A program made the position numbers and the translations under genes. Of a stretch of 7,058 bases of DNA, positions 5,634 to 7,058 are shown piece after piece. Location: contig CAZPEV010000171.1 in assembly GCA_964585635.1 (NCBI GenBank), forward strand, positions 1 to 7,058. The letters run 5' to 3'. How positions within the stretch are numbered: position 1 is the stretch's first letter; each line of letters opens with the position of its first letter. The notes beneath the pieces were generated by a model. That model ran no database searches and had not been told where the DNA came from. It saw only the letters and a program-made list of their open reading frames with translations. The stretch comes from CAZPEV01 sp964585635. GTDB lineage: Bacteria > Zixibacteria > MSB-5A5 > GN15 > JAAZOE01.

Positions 5634-6569
5634 ATGAAGCGTAGCGGAAGAATCAAATCGGGCAACCTCTGGGTCGGTATCTTCGTGACCTGTGCGGGCC
5701 TCCTGCTGCTGTACTCGTCGTTTCGCGGGGGGGGAACCTCGATGTTCGAATCCAAAGGGGTGGTCATCGCCTATTTCCAAAATGTCAACGGCCTGGTGAA
5801 CGGCGCGCCGGTCTGGCTGGGCGGGGTTGAGGTAGGGAACGTCAAGTCGGTCCATTTTGTCAATCTCGATCCGGGCCGCCGAATCAAGGCGGTCTTGCGG
5901 GTGGAGCGATCGGTGTGGCACTTCATCACCGCCGACACCAAGATCAAGCTGGGGACGATCGGGTTTTTGGGAGACAAATATGTCGAGATTATCCCCGGCA
6001 CGCCCGGCCTGCCGATGGTCAAAGAAGGGGATGAATTGCAGGTTCTGGGCGAGGGAGGGTTGGACGCCTTAATCGCCAAGATGCCGGCCATCTCCGGCGC
6101 GATCGATACCCTGCTGACCAACCTCAAGGATATTTCCAAGCGGCTGACCGACGGGACCGGCAGCGCCGGCCGGATGATGACCGACACCATGCTGTATACC
6201 AACCTGGTCGCGGCGCTGGACAAGGCCACGACGGTGTTGGACGAGCTGGAGCATAGTCAGAAGCGGATATTGGACAATCTTGGCTCGACGCTGGAACGGA
6301 CCGACCGGGTGACCGCCAAAATCGACAGCGGCCAGGGGAGCCTCGGGCGACTCATCAATGACGACAATTTGTACGCCAACGTAGCCCGATCGACGGCCCG
6401 CTTGGACTCGATCCTGACCAAGATTGATCGGGGGCAGGGGTCGGCCGGTTCGCTGGTGAACGATCAGCAGTTGTACGAGGAGATTCGCAATCTGGTGGTG
6501 CGGGTCGAGAATCTGGTGTCGGATATCGAGAAGAACCCGCGCAAGTATTTCAAATTCTCGGTGTTCTAA
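5634..6569 (+). CDS. mlaD: MlaD-type MCE-domain lipid-binding protein
   Basis: Periplasmic, membrane-anchored MCE protein that forms the lipid-conducting ring of the Mla transporter. Of its 311 residues, 13-30 form one membrane anchor and about 40-122 the MCE domain (VVIAYFQNVNGLVNGAPVWL, GVEVGNVKSV, GTIGFLGDKYVEIIPGT). The C-terminal half is helical, with three copies of a G-x-GS-x-G-x-[LMV]-x-[ND]-D-like unit ending in LY: GTGSAGRMMTDTMLY (174-188), GQGSLGRLINDDNLY (233-247) and GQGSAGSLVNDQQLY (267-281). It ends NPRKYFKFSVF, a tail familiar from FCB-group MCE proteins. ATG 5634 follows AGGATAGAG, 12 bases after the mlaF stop, so it is cotranscribed. The frame is intact, in contrast to mlaF. 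Confidence 0.92.
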   Translation: MKRSGRIKSGNLWVGIFVTCAGLLLLYSSFRGGGTSMFESKGVVIAYFQNVNGLVNGAPVWLGGVEVGNVKSVHFVNLDPGRRIKAVLRVERSVWHFITADTKIKLGTIGFLGDKYVEIIPGTPGLPMVKEGDELQVLGEGGLDALIAKMPAISGAIDTLLTNLKDISKRLTDGTGSAGRMMTDTMLYTNLVAALDKATTVLDELEHSQKRILDNLGSTLERTDRVTAKIDSGQGSLGRLINDDNLYANVARSTARLDSILTKIDRGQGSAGSLVNDQQLYEEIRNLVVRVENLVSDIEKNPRKYFKFSVF

Positions 6570-6590
6570 GGACGACCGTTATCGTCTGTG

Positions 6591-7010
6591 ATGGGAATGG
6601 AAGTACGGCACTATTATCTGGCCTTGATCTGTCTCCAGGCGCTCCATAGCACCGAGGAAGTCCTGTTTGGGTTTAATGCCCGGCTGTCGGAGATCACCGC
6701 CAAAATCCATGAAATCATCCCTGTCTATCCCGTTATTTCGTTATCTCGTTCAAGTTTTGTTCTCGTCAATATCGCTCTGGCGGTCGTTCTGGTTGCCTTG
6801 GTACCGGCGGTCTCTCGCGGGGGGAAATGGATACGCCGTTTCGTCATCATGGTTGCGGTCGTGGAATTCTTCAATGGCCTGGCTCACCTGTCGATGGCGG
6901 TCATAGTCCGTGGATATTTCCCCGGTGCCCCAAGCGCAATCGGCCTTCTTATCGTTGCCGTTATTCTCTTTCGTTCGGCAGTCTGCGTGCCCAAGACCGC
7001 AAACGCCTGA
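6591..7010 (+). CDS. HXXEE-family small membrane protein
   Basis: A 139-residue membrane protein of unknown function carrying the marks of the HXXEE family: HSTEE near the N-terminus (H19, E22, E23 counted from ATG 6591) and, in a later membrane helix, EFFNGLAHLSMAV (N95, H99) followed by a RGYFPG turn (107-112). The conserved His, Glu and Asn residues suggest a metal or catalytic site within the membrane, but no activity is established to my knowledge. Hydrophobic segments lie at about 55-74, 80-106 and 114-133. Three in-frame starts cluster at GTG 6588, ATG 6591 and ATG 6597; none has a good ribosome site, and AAGGA at 6568-6572 is too distant. It begins 21 bases after mlaD on the same strand, so it could be the last operon member or a passenger. 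Confidence 0.75.
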   Translation: MGMEVRHYYLALICLQALHSTEEVLFGFNARLSEITAKIHEIIPVYPVISLSRSSFVLVNIALAVVLVALVPAVSRGGKWIRRFVIMVAVVEFFNGLAHLSMAVIVRGYFPGAPSAIGLLIVAVILFRSAVCVPKTANA

Positions 7011-7058
7011 CAGGAATGGTCACATGTATTCATCGCGAATCTTGTGAAGCAGCGCGGC

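Overview
The window (about 55% GC) reads as a chromosomal segment from an uncultured or little-studied bacterium of the FCB superphylum, possibly Zixibacteria-like. The main evidence is a secreted protein with a C-terminal NPFNPTT / LGQNV / ASGVYFYK sorting-type domain, and an MCE protein ending in the NPRKYFKFSVF tail seen in that group. This placement is inference. There are no tRNA or rRNA genes, CRISPR arrays, transposases or integrases.

Layout. (1) 24-1307, minus: an OPT-family oligopeptide transporter that stops about a third short of the usual length. (2) 1308-1773: a divergent intergenic region with GC-rich palindromes, a plausible minus promoter, and a near-perfect sigma-70 promoter (TTGACA-17-TATTAT) followed by a leader of about 145 nt. 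(3) 1774-2586, plus: a secreted protein with a cohesin-like N-terminal part and a C-terminal sorting domain, closed by a textbook intrinsic terminator (2629-2664). (4) 2665-2994: no convincing protein gene, but small hairpins, a sigma-54-like -24 element, a 9-bp inverted repeat and a second plus-strand terminator. Together these suggest a small RNA of about 105 nt. (5) 2995-4005, minus: a ThiI/MnmA-like PP-loop thiouridylase with a C-terminal NFACT-R-like RNA-binding domain. (6) 4143-7010, plus: an Mla-type lipid-transport operon made of the permease mlaE, the ATPase mlaF, the MCE protein mlaD, and a small HXXEE-family membrane protein. The last 48 bases (7011-7058) hold nothing recognisable.

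The mla genes would form an inner-membrane ABC complex moving phospholipid between inner and outer membrane: MlaE spans the membrane, MlaF supplies ATP hydrolysis, and MlaD is the periplasmic lipid-binding ring. The most striking observation is that mlaF is broken. Its N-terminal frame runs into a +1 frameshift exactly where the ABC signature (LSGGM) helix should be, and about 20 codons are missing. The junction lies at CCCGGGC, which could be the scar of a short-repeat deletion. Because the OPT gene is also short, the window contains two damaged genes; real decay and metagenome assembly error are both possible.

I did not find a clearly new multi-gene system. The best candidates for something undescribed are the small RNA near 2834-2940 and the structured leader upstream of the secreted protein.
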